NCBI GenBank assembly: GCA_964350445.1
Contig: CAYGKA010000021.1
Location: forward strand, 9,490-73,489
Source: Hwanghaeella sp964350445
Lineage (GTDB): Bacteria; Pseudomonadota; Alphaproteobacteria; UBA8366; Aestuariispiraceae
DNA: 64,000 nucleotides
Direction of reading: 5' to 3'
Shown here: positions 49,982 to 59,297 of the stretch, one piece after another
Position numbering within the stretch: the stretch's first letter is position 1
How the letters are laid out: each line of letters opens with the position of its first letter
The notes under the pieces: generated by a model
The model's database searches: none
What the model saw: only the letters and a program-made list of their open reading frames with translations
What the model was told of the DNA's origin: nothing
Made by a program: the position numbers and the translations under genes

Positions 49982-50560
49982 ATGTCAGAGGCCATGTATT
50001 GCCTTCCCCCCGGCGGTGTTCCAATCATGGCCATATCAGTTGAGATTGCCGGGGATACCACAAGAATGCCGGATGCCGAGTTGAAGACCGGACTGACTGG
50101 CCAATGCGCCTGCGGGGCCTTGCGCTATGAATTGACGCGGCCCCCGATGTTCACCCATTGCTGCCATTGCACCCAGTGCCAAAAACTGACGGGCAGCGCC
50201 TTCGCCCTCAACACCATCGTCGAGGATGACTGCATCAAAATCCTGTCCGGCGCGGTTACCGTCACGCCCGGCCCCTCGGAATCAGGCCGGCCGCATGACA
50301 TTTATCGGTGCGCTGCCTGCCAAACCGCGGTCTGGAGCGATTATGGCCGGCGCCCCAACTACCGTTTCGTCCGCGTTGGCACCCTCGACACCCCCGTCGT
50401 GGTGAAACCCGACGTCCATATCTTTACCCGCTCCAAACTCGACTGGGTCGTGATCCCTCCGGATCAAAAGGCTTTCGACGTCTTCTATGACGTGGAAGCG
50501 GAATGGCCGCCGGAGATGCTGAAGCGGCGCGAGGCGGCGCTGAAAGCCACGGGCGCGTGA
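49982..50560 (+). CDS. GFA (glutathione-dependent formaldehyde-activating) family protein
   Basis: Up to 192 residues with the Mss4-like zinc fold: GQCACGALRYEL, THCCHCTQCQKLTGSAF, IYRCAACQTAVWSDYG and a C-terminal DVEAEWPPEML. The seven cysteines supply the structural zinc and the glutathione site; glutathione S-(hydroxymethyl) chemistry is established for only a few members. The start is uncertain: ATG 49982 (near GGGGCGG), 50027 or 50066; the domain itself begins at about 50090. It lies 5 bp upstream of the HutD-like gene. Confidence 0.85.
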   Translation: MSEAMYCLPPGGVPIMAISVEIAGDTTRMPDAELKTGLTGQCACGALRYELTRPPMFTHCCHCTQCQKLTGSAFALNTIVEDDCIKILSGAVTVTPGPSESGRPHDIYRCAACQTAVWSDYGRRPNYRFVRVGTLDTPVVVKPDVHIFTRSKLDWVVIPPDQKAFDVFYDVEAEWPPEMLKRREAALKATGA

Positions 50561-50565
50561 CCGGC

Positions 50566-51165
50566 ATGGGCGCGGATACACTGCAGATGATGCTCATCCC
50601 GCTGGATCGTCAGACGGAAATGCCGTGGAAGAACGGCGGCGGCACGACGCGCGAGATCTGGAAAGTCGAGGATGCGGCGGGCGTGCTATGGCGCGCCAGC
50701 ATCGCCACCATTCATCAAAGCGGCCCCTTCTCACTCTTCGAAGGCTCCGACCGCGTCATCACGCTGATCGCGGGGAACCCCGTGGCGCTCGATTTCGACG
50801 ACGGCGAACACCTCACGCTGGAAATGTTCACCCCGCAAACCTTCTCCTGCGACCGCCCTGTTTCCGCCACCATTGACGGCACGTCTCACGACCTGAACCT
50901 GATCTGGCGGCGGGAGGCAGTTAAGGTCAAGCATGAGGCGCGAACCCTTCGCGGCACGACCGCGATGCAACTGCCCCCGGCGCACTGGCATCTGATTGTC
51001 GCGTGCGACGGCACGATGGTGGTTGACGCCGGCGGAGCGACCGAAACGCTGAAGAGCGGCGAGGCGTTGCTGTTCGACCGGACAGGTGACGCCGGCACCC
51101 TCGACCTTGCGCTCTTATCAAATTCTGGCGTTGTAATTGTCTTCAGTATTTCGGAGATCGACTAA
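50566..51165 (+). CDS. HutD/Ves family protein
   Basis: A 199-residue bicupin-like protein: MPWKNGGGTTREIWKVEDAA at the N-terminus is the HutD/Ves signature, followed by WRASIATIHQSGPFSLFEGS, DRVITLIAGNPVALDFDDG, the NLIWRREAVKVKHEA strand and EALLFDRTGD. HutD is a histidine-utilisation auxiliary and Ves a cold-related E. coli protein; no hut genes are here. It starts 5 bp after the GFA gene, hence one transcript. Confidence 0.85.
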   Translation: MGADTLQMMLIPLDRQTEMPWKNGGGTTREIWKVEDAAGVLWRASIATIHQSGPFSLFEGSDRVITLIAGNPVALDFDDGEHLTLEMFTPQTFSCDRPVSATIDGTSHDLNLIWRREAVKVKHEARTLRGTTAMQLPPAHWHLIVACDGTMVVDAGGATETLKSGEALLFDRTGDAGTLDLALLSNSGVVIVFSISEID

Positions 51166-51181
51166 CTCTGCCCGTACCTTC

Positions 51182-51529
51182 TTACGGATGTGGGTCAGGG
51201 AAACCGTGCCGCTCCGTCAGTGCGGCGAGGATGCCGTCCTTGGTATCGATGAAGGCGCGCCCTTCATGCGTGCCGGTCTGGTGCGGGGAGGTGTCCCCCG
51301 CCGCGAGGACGAGCATCGGAACTGATTGGTTTTGCTCCCCCACCACGTCGACCAAGGATTGGCGCGGTTTGGGCCAGGGAATGCGCACCACGTCGATGCG
51401 CGCGGCTAGGTCCGGGAAGGAAGCCAACACCCCTTCCATCAGCGCACAGTGCCAACAATAGAAGACCCGGCCGGGATAGGCCGGGTCTTCGAAACCGGGT
51501 TGCAACAGGAAAAGCGTGTCACGGGCCAT
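51182..51529 (-). CDS. DUF3088 family protein (thioredoxin-like)
   Basis: A 115-residue protein: MARDTLFLLQPGFEDPAYPG, then FYCWHCALMEGVLASFPDLA with a C-x-x-C pair at the start of a helix, as in thioredoxin folds, and a VPMLVLAAGD cis-Pro segment. DUF3088 function is unknown; the CWHC motif and VP loop suggest a disulfide or metal role. AAGGAAG precedes ATG 51529. It converges on the HutD gene 16 bp away. Confidence 0.82.
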   Translation of the reverse strand: MARDTLFLLQPGFEDPAYPGRVFYCWHCALMEGVLASFPDLAARIDVVRIPWPKPRQSLVDVVGEQNQSVPMLVLAAGDTSPHQTGTHEGRAFIDTKDGILAALTERHGFPDPHP

Positions 51530-51687
51530 GGGAAATCTTCCTTGCTGCATAGCCGGACAAAACGAGGCGGCCGGTGGTTGCTAACGATCCAATACGTCCT
51601 CGACAAAGTCGGTCTTCGCGCCGACGCATTCCAGCCTGGGAGAGTGAGCCGCCGCTGTTGCGGACAAGTCACCCAAATCCCAATCCG

Positions 51688-52347
51688 TCAGCGCCCCTCC
51701 AATCCAAGAGCCAGGACGGTAAGCGGCACCGGTTTGGGCACCGCTGAAACAATAGCCTCCCGCACCAGAAACATCCCGACGTCAACGCCCGAGCGGTGCT
51801 CATTGAGCTCCACCGCGGACAGTCTGGCGCGTAATGCGACGCTCTTATCGCCGGCAACGAAGTCGACAGGCCGAAAAGTTTCGAGGATGGGACTGAATCC
51901 ATCATCCAGAACGCCTTGAAGCCGCCTGTGATTGTCATCCGGGGCGCCGTTCTTGAAGAAGAAGACGGCATACCCCATGAGGTCCATGAGGGTCATGGCC
52001 GCTTGCGCATTCTCCGTCGTTCCTGCGAAGAAATTGTCGCTCGGGACCGCGTTGTCGTAGTTCAGCGGTATACCGGCATTTTGAAGTAGCGTCCGATACT
52101 CGTTCAACCGCGCGAACCGGAACCCCCAGAATTCCTGGTCGATGCCCAACAATTGGCTCACCTCGGCCCTCGACCGCCGGTAGGTCTGTTCGACGTTCAA
52201 CCATTCCAGTCCGGTTTCTGTATCGCGCATCAACAACTTGTCGCCGGGAACCCGCCAGTCCGCATTGACCAGTTCGGCTTGCGCGGGCGAGAGCACCGAC
52301 ATGCAGACGAAGAGGAAGCCCATCATCGTTACGTGCAAGCGGAACAT
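51688..52347 (-). CDS. exported protein with truncated PEP-CTERM-like end
   Basis: A 219-residue secreted protein. The signal peptide (MMGFLFVCMSVLSPAQA) is followed by MRDTETGLEWLNVEQTYRRS, a DUF1566-like / PEP-CTERM exoprotein opening, and a body with LLGIDQEFWGFRFARLNEYR. It ends VSAVPKPVPLTVLALGLEGR. The expected PEP-CTERM tail is V-P-E-P, a hydrophobic helix and an Arg cluster; here Glu is Lys and the helix is cut after a few residues, so exosortase sorting is probably lost. Confidence 0.65.
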   Translation of the reverse strand: MFRLHVTMMGFLFVCMSVLSPAQAELVNADWRVPGDKLLMRDTETGLEWLNVEQTYRRSRAEVSQLLGIDQEFWGFRFARLNEYRTLLQNAGIPLNYDNAVPSDNFFAGTTENAQAAMTLMDLMGYAVFFFKNGAPDDNHRRLQGVLDDGFSPILETFRPVDFVAGDKSVALRARLSAVELNEHRSGVDVGMFLVREAIVSAVPKPVPLTVLALGLEGR

Positions 52348-52547
52348 TGAAAACGCTCCCGATCCCAAGCAATTGAGATCAAAGTGTATTTAACGCTGCT
52401 TTGACGCGTCAAACGTCGATGTCTGGATCTGCATCACACTTTGGCGATGCAGCTGGACGAACCAATAGCCTGCTTGCCGGAATGGCTTCACAACGGCGAT
52501 AGGCAGCGACCAATCCTTGATTGTTGGCGAAAAGAGGTCACGCGGCG

Positions 52548-52931
52548 TTACGTGGTCGCGTCGCGCTGCGCCACCCAGTCGCGGGCGGCGTTCATGCTGA
52601 CAAAATGACGCCGTGCGGCCAAGCTAGAATTGTCACCCGACATTCGCCAGAGATCCAGCACCAATCGGTCGACATCGTTCTTGAAGACAGCGGCGATCCG
52701 ATAATGCGCCGGAATTGAAAACGTCTCCTGTTTGGTCCTGACCTCCCGCATGGAGTTCATGTCCATCGTGCTGAGGTCTCCGGTTCGAAAGTCCCAGACG
52801 AGTCCGTTCAGTGTCGGTGCATCGGGGCGCACGGCTATCGTCTCAATAACGGATAACATTTTTTTGGAGTCGAACTGACCTTCGTAGGATATCTCGATAA
52901 GGTTCAAGGCTTCATTGAGATGGTAGATCAT
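52548..52931 (-). CDS. hypothetical protein, SpoIIAA/STAS-like
   Basis: A 127-residue cytosolic protein with alternating strands and helices: YHLNEALNLIEISYEGQFDS, VRPDAPTLNGLVWDFRTGDL, HYRIAAVFKNDVDRLVLDLW, and RHFVSMNAARDWVAQ near the end. This order resembles SpoIIAA-like/STAS proteins, in which the final strand-helix reads F-x-x-x-x-x-A-x-x-W-L. Function unknown. It is a single gene on the minus strand with its own intergenic regions. Confidence 0.6.
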   Translation of the reverse strand: MIYHLNEALNLIEISYEGQFDSKKMLSVIETIAVRPDAPTLNGLVWDFRTGDLSTMDMNSMREVRTKQETFSIPAHYRIAAVFKNDVDRLVLDLWRMSGDNSSLAARRHFVSMNAARDWVAQRDATT

Positions 52932-53003
52932 ACTTACCAGACCTCCCCTTGAAATAGGACATCCCCGGCACCTGCCGTCACCTATCGAGCCAGGAAGAAC
53001 ACC

Positions 53004-54461
53004 CTACCCGTCCAGCTTGTCTTTCAACAGCTTGTTGACGACACCCGGATTGGCCTTGCCCTGGGTCTGCTTCATGACCTGGCCGACGAACCAGCCGAGC
53101 AGGCCGGTCTTGCCACTGCGATAGGCGGTGACCTGGCCTTCGTTGCCCGCGATGATCTCGTCCACGATGGTCTCAATCGCGCCGGTATCGGTGATCTGCT
53201 TCAGGCCCTTCGCCTCGACAATCGCGCCCGGATCCTTGGAGGTTTCGAACATCTCGTCGAAGACGTCCTTGGCGATCTTTCCCGAAATCGTGTCATCTTT
53301 GATCAAGCCGATCAATTCGCCGATCTGCTTGGCCGAGATCGGGCTGTCGCCGAGGTCGGTGCCCGCCTTGTTGAGGCGACCGAACAGTTCCACCGTGATC
53401 CAGTTGGCGGCCAGCTTGGCGTCGCCGGCGGCCTTGGCGGCTTCCTCGAAATAGGCGGCGGTTTCCTGATCCGCCACCAGCACGCCGGCGTCATAGGCGC
53501 CCAGGCCGTAATCGGCCATGAAGCGGGCCTTCTTCTCGTCCGGCAGTTCCGGCAGGCTTTTCAGGCATTCCTCGATATAGGCGTCTTCCAGTTCCAGCGG
53601 CAGCAGGTCCGGGTCCGGGAAATAGCGATAGTCATGCGCGTCTTCCTTGGAGCGCATGGACCGCGTTTCGCCCTTGTTCGGGTCAAAAAGGCGGGTTTCC
53701 TGCGTGATCTCCCCGCCGCCTTCGATGATCTTCACTTGGCGCTTCGCCTCGATCTCGATCGCCTGACGGATGAAGCGGATGGAGTTCAGGTTCTTCAATT
53801 CCGTGCGCGTGCCCATCGGCTCCCCCGCCTTGCGGACGGAGATGTTGACGTCCGCCCGCATCGAGCCTTCGGCCATGTTCCCGTCGCAGGAGCCGATATA
53901 GCGCACGATGGAGCGCAGCTTGGTGAGGTAGGCCGTCGCTTCGTCCGCCGAGCGCATGTCGGGTTTGGATACGATTTCCATCAGCGCCACGCCGGACCGG
54001 TTCAGGTCGATATAGGTCTTGCTGGGATGCTGGTCGTGCAGCGACTTGCCCGCGTCCTGTTCCAGGTGCAGGCGTTCGATGCCGATCGACTTGCTGGTGC
54101 CGTCGGCCAGGTCGATCTGCACTTCGCCCTCGCCCACTACCGGCTCTTCATACTGGGAAATCTGATAGCCCTGCGGCAGGTCGGCGTAGAAATAGTTTTT
54201 GCGGGCGAAGACCGACCGCTTGTTGATCTTTGCCTTCAGCGCCAGACCCGTGCGCACGCCCTGGCGGACGCATTCCTTGTTGAGGACCGGCAGCATGCCG
54301 GGCATCGCCGCGTCGACCAGGCTGACCTGTTCGTTCGGGTCGCCGCCGAAATTGGTCGCGGCGCCGGAGAACAGCTTGGACTTGGAGGTGATCTGGGCAT
54401 GCACTTCCAAGCCCATCACGATTTCCCAGTCGCCGGTTTCGCCCTTAATGATGTCGCCCAT
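53004..54461 (-). CDS. gatB: aspartyl/glutamyl-tRNA amidotransferase subunit B
   Basis: A 485-residue GatB: WEIVMGLEVHAQITSKSKLF at the start, FYADLPQGYQISQYEEPV, SGVALMEIVSKPDMRSADEA, CDGNMAEGSMRADVNISVR, ELKNLNSIRFIRQAIEIEAK, then the helical and YqeY-like tail ending GQVMKQTQGKANPGVVNKLL. It phosphorylates and amidates mischarged Glu-tRNA(Gln)/Asp-tRNA(Asn). AAGGA precedes the ATG. It is separated from gatA by a VOC gene. Confidence 0.96.
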   Translation of the reverse strand: MGDIIKGETGDWEIVMGLEVHAQITSKSKLFSGAATNFGGDPNEQVSLVDAAMPGMLPVLNKECVRQGVRTGLALKAKINKRSVFARKNYFYADLPQGYQISQYEEPVVGEGEVQIDLADGTSKSIGIERLHLEQDAGKSLHDQHPSKTYIDLNRSGVALMEIVSKPDMRSADEATAYLTKLRSIVRYIGSCDGNMAEGSMRADVNISVRKAGEPMGTRTELKNLNSIRFIRQAIEIEAKRQVKIIEGGGEITQETRLFDPNKGETRSMRSKEDAHDYRYFPDPDLLPLELEDAYIEECLKSLPELPDEKKARFMADYGLGAYDAGVLVADQETAAYFEEAAKAAGDAKLAANWITVELFGRLNKAGTDLGDSPISAKQIGELIGLIKDDTISGKIAKDVFDEMFETSKDPGAIVEAKGLKQITDTGAIETIVDEIIAGNEGQVTAYRSGKTGLLGWFVGQVMKQTQGKANPGVVNKLLKDKLDG

Positions 54462-54531
54462 CGTTCGCGTCCTTCAGATCTTCAAACTCTAAAACGCCCA
54501 ACCATTCGATCTCAGTCGATCACTCAATCTC

Positions 54532-54906
54532 TCAATCGAGAACTTGGCCGAACTTGAACAGGACCCCATCGCGGTCCCAGATGTAAAACTCGCGCATGCC
54601 CCATTCGCGGTCAGTCGGCGCGTCGCTGACCCGCGCCGGGGCCTGCACCTTCGGCGCCAGCCGCGCGAACCATTGATCCACATCCTCGACGCGGATGTAG
54701 CAGCTGGTGTTCTGCGCCACATGCGGGTCCTTCATGTCCAGGAAGTGGAACTCGACTTTTCCGTCCCGGACGATGCCGTAGCCGCCCGTCTCCTCCCCGA
54801 AGACTTGGCCGAATTCGAAGCCCAGCTCCTGCCAGAACCCGACCGCCGCCGCCGTATCGGAGGACGGCAGGATCGGGATCGCGACATTCATCGGTTCCAC
54901 GCTCAT
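54532..54906 (-). CDS. VOC family protein (bleomycin-resistance-like)
   Basis: A 124-residue single-module VOC protein: VAIPILPSSDTAAAVGFWQE, LGFEFGQVFGEETGGYGIV, EFHFLDMKDPHVAQNTSCYI, and the final FYIWDRDGVLFKFGQ. This arrangement matches the bleomycin-binding/BRP type with a D-P-H motif. Single-module VOC proteins usually dimerise. It sits 19 bp after gatA and 70 bp before gatB in the same orientation, an insertion into the gat operon. Confidence 0.85.
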   Translation of the reverse strand: MSVEPMNVAIPILPSSDTAAAVGFWQELGFEFGQVFGEETGGYGIVRDGKVEFHFLDMKDPHVAQNTSCYIRVEDVDQWFARLAPKVQAPARVSDAPTDREWGMREFYIWDRDGVLFKFGQVLD

Positions 54907-54925
54907 GCCCTCGCCTCCCGCCGGA

Positions 54926-56401
54926 TCAGGCCGCCATCAGGGCCGGTTTGGCGGAGAAGCCCGCCGCCGTTTCCAAGACACCTGCCGCACGCAGCACGGT
55001 TTCCTCGCCGAAGGCCGGGCCGATCAGCTGCAGGCCGAGCGGCAGACCGTCCTTGTCGACGCCCGCCGGCACCGAAATGCCGGGCAGTCCGGCCAACGAG
55101 GCCGGCACGGTGAAGACGTCGTTCAGGTACATCGCCACCGGATCGTCGAACTTTTCGTCCATGCCGAAAGCGGCCGACGGCGTCGTCGGCGTCAGTAGCA
55201 GGTCGCATTGGCCCCAGGCGTTCTTGAAGTCCTGCGCGATCCGGGTACGGACCTTCTGCGCCTTCAGGTAATAGGCGTCGTAATAACCGGCCGAGAGGAC
55301 ATAAGTGCCGATCAACACGCGGCGGCGTACTTCGGCCCCGAAGCCTTCGGCGCGCGTGTTCTCGTACATTTCGTTCAGGTCCTTGCCCTCGACCCGCAGC
55401 CCATAGCGCACGCCATCATAGCGGGCCAGGTTGGAGGACGCCTCCGCCGGCGCCACGATGTAATAGGTCGGCAGCGCGTATTTCGTATGCGGCAGGGTAA
55501 CGTCGACGACTTCGGCCCCGGCATCCTTCATCCATTCGATACCCTGCTTCCACAGCGCCTCGATATCGCCCGGCATATTGTCGACCCGGTATTCCTGCGG
55601 GATTCCGATCTTCATGCCGCGGATATCGCCGGTCAGCGCCGCTTCGAAATCGGGTACCGCCATATCGACGCTGGTCGAGTCCTTCGCATCGAACCCGGCC
55701 ATGCTGCCCAGCATGATCGCGGCATCGCGCACCGTGCGGGTCATCGGCCCGGCCTGATCCAACGAGGAGGCGAAGGCGACGATGCCCCAGCGGGAGCAGC
55801 GCCCATAGGTCGGCTTGAACCCGACCAGGCCCGCGAACGCCGCCGGCTGACGGATCGACCCGCCCGTATCGGTGCCGGTCGCGGCAATGGCCGCATGGGC
55901 GGCGACAGCGGCGGCAGAGCCGCCGGAAGACCCGCCCGGCACCAGCGCTTGGTTCGAACCCACCTTGGTATAGGGGTTCTTCACCGCGCCGTAATAGCTG
56001 GTCAGGTTGGACGAGCCCATGGCGAATTCGTCCAGGTTTGTCTTGCCCAGCATCACTGCGCCCGCGTCCCACAGGTTCCGGGAGACGGTGGATTCATAGG
56101 TCGGCGTGAAGCCTTCCAGAATATGGCTACCGGCGGTGGACTGGACGCCCTCGGTGCAGAACAGGTCCTTCATCCCGATCGGCAGGCCTTCCATCGCGCC
56201 GGCCGTGCCGGCGGCGATACGCGCGTCGGACGCCTTGGCCATTTCCCGCGCCTTGTCCGGCGTCTCGGTGATGTAGCAGTTCAGATCCCGCGTCTGCTCC
56301 ATGGCGCTGAGATACGCATCCGTCAGTTCAACGGCGGAGATTTCCTTGGCGCGCAGCTTATCGCGCGCTTCGGCGAGGGTGAGTGTCAGCATATCGGACA
56401 T
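54926..56401 (-). CDS. gatA: aspartyl/glutamyl-tRNA amidotransferase subunit A
   Basis: A 491-residue amidase-signature enzyme. The Ser-cis-Ser-Lys triad lies in GLPIGMKDLFCTEG (Lys78), PGGSSGGSAAAV (Ser158) and GTDTGGSIRQPAA (Ser182). It hydrolyses glutamine to deliver ammonia to GatB. The start at 56401 is supported by GGGGA about 9 nt upstream; in-frame ATGs at 56410 and 56392 are alternatives. It follows gatC by 13 bp. Confidence 0.96.
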   Translation of the reverse strand: MSDMLTLTLAEARDKLRAKEISAVELTDAYLSAMEQTRDLNCYITETPDKAREMAKASDARIAAGTAGAMEGLPIGMKDLFCTEGVQSTAGSHILEGFTPTYESTVSRNLWDAGAVMLGKTNLDEFAMGSSNLTSYYGAVKNPYTKVGSNQALVPGGSSGGSAAAVAAHAAIAATGTDTGGSIRQPAAFAGLVGFKPTYGRCSRWGIVAFASSLDQAGPMTRTVRDAAIMLGSMAGFDAKDSTSVDMAVPDFEAALTGDIRGMKIGIPQEYRVDNMPGDIEALWKQGIEWMKDAGAEVVDVTLPHTKYALPTYYIVAPAEASSNLARYDGVRYGLRVEGKDLNEMYENTRAEGFGAEVRRRVLIGTYVLSAGYYDAYYLKAQKVRTRIAQDFKNAWGQCDLLLTPTTPSAAFGMDEKFDDPVAMYLNDVFTVPASLAGLPGISVPAGVDKDGLPLGLQLIGPAFGEETVLRAAGVLETAAGFSAKPALMAA

Positions 56402-56414
56402 GGATTCCATTCCC

Positions 56415-56702
56415 CTACTCGACGACTTTGGGAACGACATAGAAATGCAGTTCGGTGGACGGGCCGTTGGACAGCACCCGGTCCGGATAATCGCCGTCGG
56501 AGATTTCGTCTTCGCGCAGGCGCAGCTTCAGGTCGACGGCCGAGGTCATCGGCTCGACGCCGTCGGTATCCACTTCGCCCAGTTGCTCCACCCAGCCGAT
56601 AATGCCGTTCAGTTCGCCGGCCAGCGTTTCCAACTCGTCGTCGGCGACGCGAATGCGCGCCAAATGCGCGACCTTGGCCACGGTTTGCTTGTCGAGCGCC
56701 AT
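56415..56702 (-). CDS. gatC: aspartyl/glutamyl-tRNA amidotransferase subunit C
   Basis: A 95-residue GatC: KQTVAKVAHLARIRVADDEL, the IIGWVEQLGEVDTDGVEP linker and the LREDEISDGDYPDRVLSNGP tail, wrapping GatA and GatB together. It is the first gene of the leftward gatCA-VOC-gatB operon; the promoter should lie in 56703-56839. Confidence 0.95.
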   Translation of the reverse strand: MALDKQTVAKVAHLARIRVADDELETLAGELNGIIGWVEQLGEVDTDGVEPMTSAVDLKLRLREDEISDGDYPDRVLSNGPSTELHFYVVPKVVE

Positions 56703-56839
56703 ATCCGCCCTTTCCGTTCCTGCACTGAAAATGTCTTCGAAAGCCCCGCCAAATCAGGGCGCGCGGAAGCTACCACCCAGAACCGCGCCAAACAAGGCGG
56801 GAGGGACGATGTATAGTACCAGTAGCCACAGGCCCCAAG

Positions 56840-57325
56840 TCAGCACTTTCCGGCGCCAAATTCACGATGCCGTGCCTGAGCGACGGTTAGATCGGTGTTT
56901 CCACTTACGGTGCGTGCCATGACACGCCAAACATTGTCCATGCGGGCAAAAACATGCGAAACGAGTACGAAAAAGTCTCCAAAAACAGTCAATTCCGTAA
57001 GAACGGCGACCGTCTCTCCACAGGCAACAGAGTCGTATTCGCTGCGATAACGAGCAGCACCAAGTTCGCCGAAGAGGTCTTTCGAAGTATTCGTAACTCG
57101 CTGACGGAGTTCGGTTTGTGCTTCGGCGTCCAGGAACGCCTCGTTCGAACGAAGGTAGATGTCTGAGTAGGTGTCAAAATCGCCTGCCGCTAGTGCGTCT
57201 ATCAACTTTGCATGCAAAGCATAAACAGCGCGATCAATAGACACTTCATGGGCCGATGCCGGAACGCTCCAGAACACTACAATCGCAACGGCAACTTTCC
57301 AGAAATTCTGCACAACCCACCTCAA
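56840..57325 (-). CDS. exported hypothetical protein (NTF2/SnoaL-like)
   Basis: A 161-residue protein with a signal peptide (WKVAVAIVVFWSVPASA-HE) and a mature part with a long N-terminal helix (VYALHAKLIDALAAGDFDTY), SEYDSVACGETVAVLTELTV and WRVMARTVSGNT, compatible with an NTF2-like cone fold, though no family is certain. Codon use looks less GC-rich than its neighbours. It is a single gene upstream of gatC on the same strand. Confidence 0.6.
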   Translation of the reverse strand: MRWVVQNFWKVAVAIVVFWSVPASAHEVSIDRAVYALHAKLIDALAAGDFDTYSDIYLRSNEAFLDAEAQTELRQRVTNTSKDLFGELGAARYRSEYDSVACGETVAVLTELTVFGDFFVLVSHVFARMDNVWRVMARTVSGNTDLTVAQARHREFGAGKC

Positions 57326-57579
57326 CCCCCGGTAATATTCATGCCAGTCTATCGCGGCTGAATTCCATCAGTACAGGCTAAAATCACCGTTTCAAAGGTC
57401 CCATTGTTTCGAGAAAATGACCTGTCATCGGGATTCCAATTGGAAGCAACGGAATTGATGAGATGCCGCGAGCAAGACGATACAGCCTTGGCCCATGCCG
57501 GTACGGCGCATAGATTGACCCCGAACGAGCCCGGCTACAGCACGAGTCGACTATTATTACGATATTCTAGGGGGCCGAG

Positions 57580-58803
57580 ATGGCGACGCTATTCACCGGT
57601 GGTAAGGTTTTCGACGGCAAGGGCGCGCTGCTGGAAGGGCACGGCGTTCTGGTCGAAGGCAAGAAGATCTCAAAAGTCGCGCCGGTCGGCGAGTTCGACG
57701 GGTTTGCGGGCGATGTTGTGGACACCTCCGGCGGCACGGTGCTGCCCGGCATGGCCGATTGCCATGTGCATCTGTGCTATGACGCGGCCGCCGACCCCAA
57801 CGCGTCGATGATGAAGAAGTCGGTCGGCCAGATCGCGCTGACCGTGCTGTCGAATGCCCAGACCAGCCTGAAATCCGGGATCACCATGATCCGTGATTGC
57901 GGTGGCAAGGATTACATCGAATTTTCCGTCCGCGACGCGATCCGCAAGGGCGAATTCGTCGGCCCCTCGATCAACGCGGCGGGACGGATGATCTGCATGA
58001 CCGGCGGCCACGGCAACCGCACCGGCCGCGTCGCCGACGGCGTGGACGAAGTGAAGAAGGCCGTGCGCGAGCAGGTCCATGCGGGCTGCGACCTGGTGAA
58101 AATCATGGCGACCGGCGGGGTCATGACCCCCGGCGTGAACCCGGAGGACGCCCACTACAGCCCGGAGGAAATGACCGCCGGCGTGCATGAGGCGAAACGC
58201 TTCCACAAACCCACCGCCAGCCACGCGCAGGGCACCGAGGGCATTTTGAACGCGGTGCGCGCGGGGATCTCCTCCATCGAGCACGGCATTTTCATGTCCG
58301 AGAAATGCTACGAGGAAATGCTGGAAAACGGCACCTATCTGGTCCCGACGCTGGCGGCGCTGCGCAACATTCTTGAAAACGCCGGCAACGGCATTCCCGA
58401 CTATGTCATCGAAAAATCGCTGCGCATCGCCGATATCCATAAGGCAAGCTTCAAACGCTTTTACGAGTTGGGCGGCAAGGTCGCCATGGGGACCGATGCA
58501 GGGACCCCCTTCAACAAGCACGGGGAGAACCTGCAGGAGCTTCGCTATATGGTCGAAGGCGGCATGACGGCGTCGGATGCGTTGATCACCGCCACCGGCA
58601 ACGCGGCGGACCTGATCGGCCTGCCCGAACAGGGGTCGATCGCCGAAGGCATGCTGGCCGACCTTGTCATCGTGAACGGCGATCCGGTCGCCGATATCGA
58701 AATGGCAGCGAACAAGGCCAATCACCGCGCGGTCTATAAGAACGGCACCCTTGTCGGCGGCAGCTTCACCGCGGCCGGCGGCTTGGCGCTCGCCGCCGAA
58801 TAA
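57580..58803 (+). CDS. metal-dependent amidohydrolase family protein
   Basis: A 407-residue amidohydrolase: TSGGTVLPGMADCHVHLCYD carries the HxH metal pair, DLVKIMATGGVMTPG the metal-bridging Lys, TASHAQGTEG and SSIEHGIFM the two further His ligands, and KVAMGTDAGTPFNKHG the catalytic Asp. Close relatives include Xaa-Pro/Xaa-Arg dipeptidases and imidazolonepropionase-like proteins, so a cyclic amide or dipeptide substrate is possible. GGGGGCCGAG precedes ATG 57580. RuvX follows 20 bp downstream on the same strand. Confidence 0.9.
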   Translation: MATLFTGGKVFDGKGALLEGHGVLVEGKKISKVAPVGEFDGFAGDVVDTSGGTVLPGMADCHVHLCYDAAADPNASMMKKSVGQIALTVLSNAQTSLKSGITMIRDCGGKDYIEFSVRDAIRKGEFVGPSINAAGRMICMTGGHGNRTGRVADGVDEVKKAVREQVHAGCDLVKIMATGGVMTPGVNPEDAHYSPEEMTAGVHEAKRFHKPTASHAQGTEGILNAVRAGISSIEHGIFMSEKCYEEMLENGTYLVPTLAALRNILENAGNGIPDYVIEKSLRIADIHKASFKRFYELGGKVAMGTDAGTPFNKHGENLQELRYMVEGGMTASDALITATGNAADLIGLPEQGSIAEGMLADLVIVNGDPVADIEMAANKANHRAVYKNGTLVGGSFTAAGGLALAAE

Positions 58804-58823
58804 CGGAAAGGCGGGCCCGCTCC

Positions 58824-59297
58824 GTGATCGTCACGCTCAAGGAATTGCCCGACGCCCTCAAGAAAGGGTGCCGGCTTCTTGCGCTCGACCTGGGGGAGAA
58901 GACCATCGGCCTGGCGCTCGCCGATCCGGGCCTGACCGTCGCGACCCCGCTGGAAACCATCCGCCGCACCAAGTTCACCAAGGACGCGGAGGCCTTGGAC
59001 AAGGTGATCGCGGAATGGAATATCGGCGGCCTCGTCCTTGGCCTGCCGGTCAACATGGACGGCACCGAAGGCCCGCGCTGCCAGTCCACCCGCCAATTCG
59101 CGCGCAACCTGGAACACCGGGGCCTGACCCTCCCCATCACCTTCTGGGACGAGCGCCTGTCGACCAGCGCGGTCGAGCGCTTCCTGATTCAAGGGGCCGA
59201 CATGAACCGCAAACGCCGCGGCGAAGTCGTCGACAAAATGGCCGCCGCTTATATTTTGCAGGGCGCTTTGGAGGCGTTGCGGCAGGGCGACCTATGA
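58824..59297 (+). CDS. ruvX: Holliday junction resolvase-like RuvX/YqgF
   Basis: A 157-residue RNase H-fold protein: CRLLALDLGEKTIGLALADP with the first catalytic Asp, LVLGLPVNMDGTEGPRC, ITFWDERLSTSAVERFL with Asp-Glu, and the final VDKMAAAYILQGAL with the last Asp. The family acts in 16S/23S rRNA 5'-end maturation and possibly recombination. It starts with GTG 58824. Its stop overlaps the start of the CitE-like gene (ATGA). Confidence 0.93.
   Translation: MIVTLKELPDALKKGCRLLALDLGEKTIGLALADPGLTVATPLETIRRTKFTKDAEALDKVIAEWNIGGLVLGLPVNMDGTEGPRCQSTRQFARNLEHRGLTLPITFWDERLSTSAVERFLIQGADMNRKRRGEVVDKMAAAYILQGALEALRQGDL

Noticed and set aside
54475..54545. Short degenerate repeats of TCGATC/TCAATC between gatB and the VOC gene
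   Set aside because: The units are 6-8 bp, irregular, and within what chance allows in such a tract; no function is implied.
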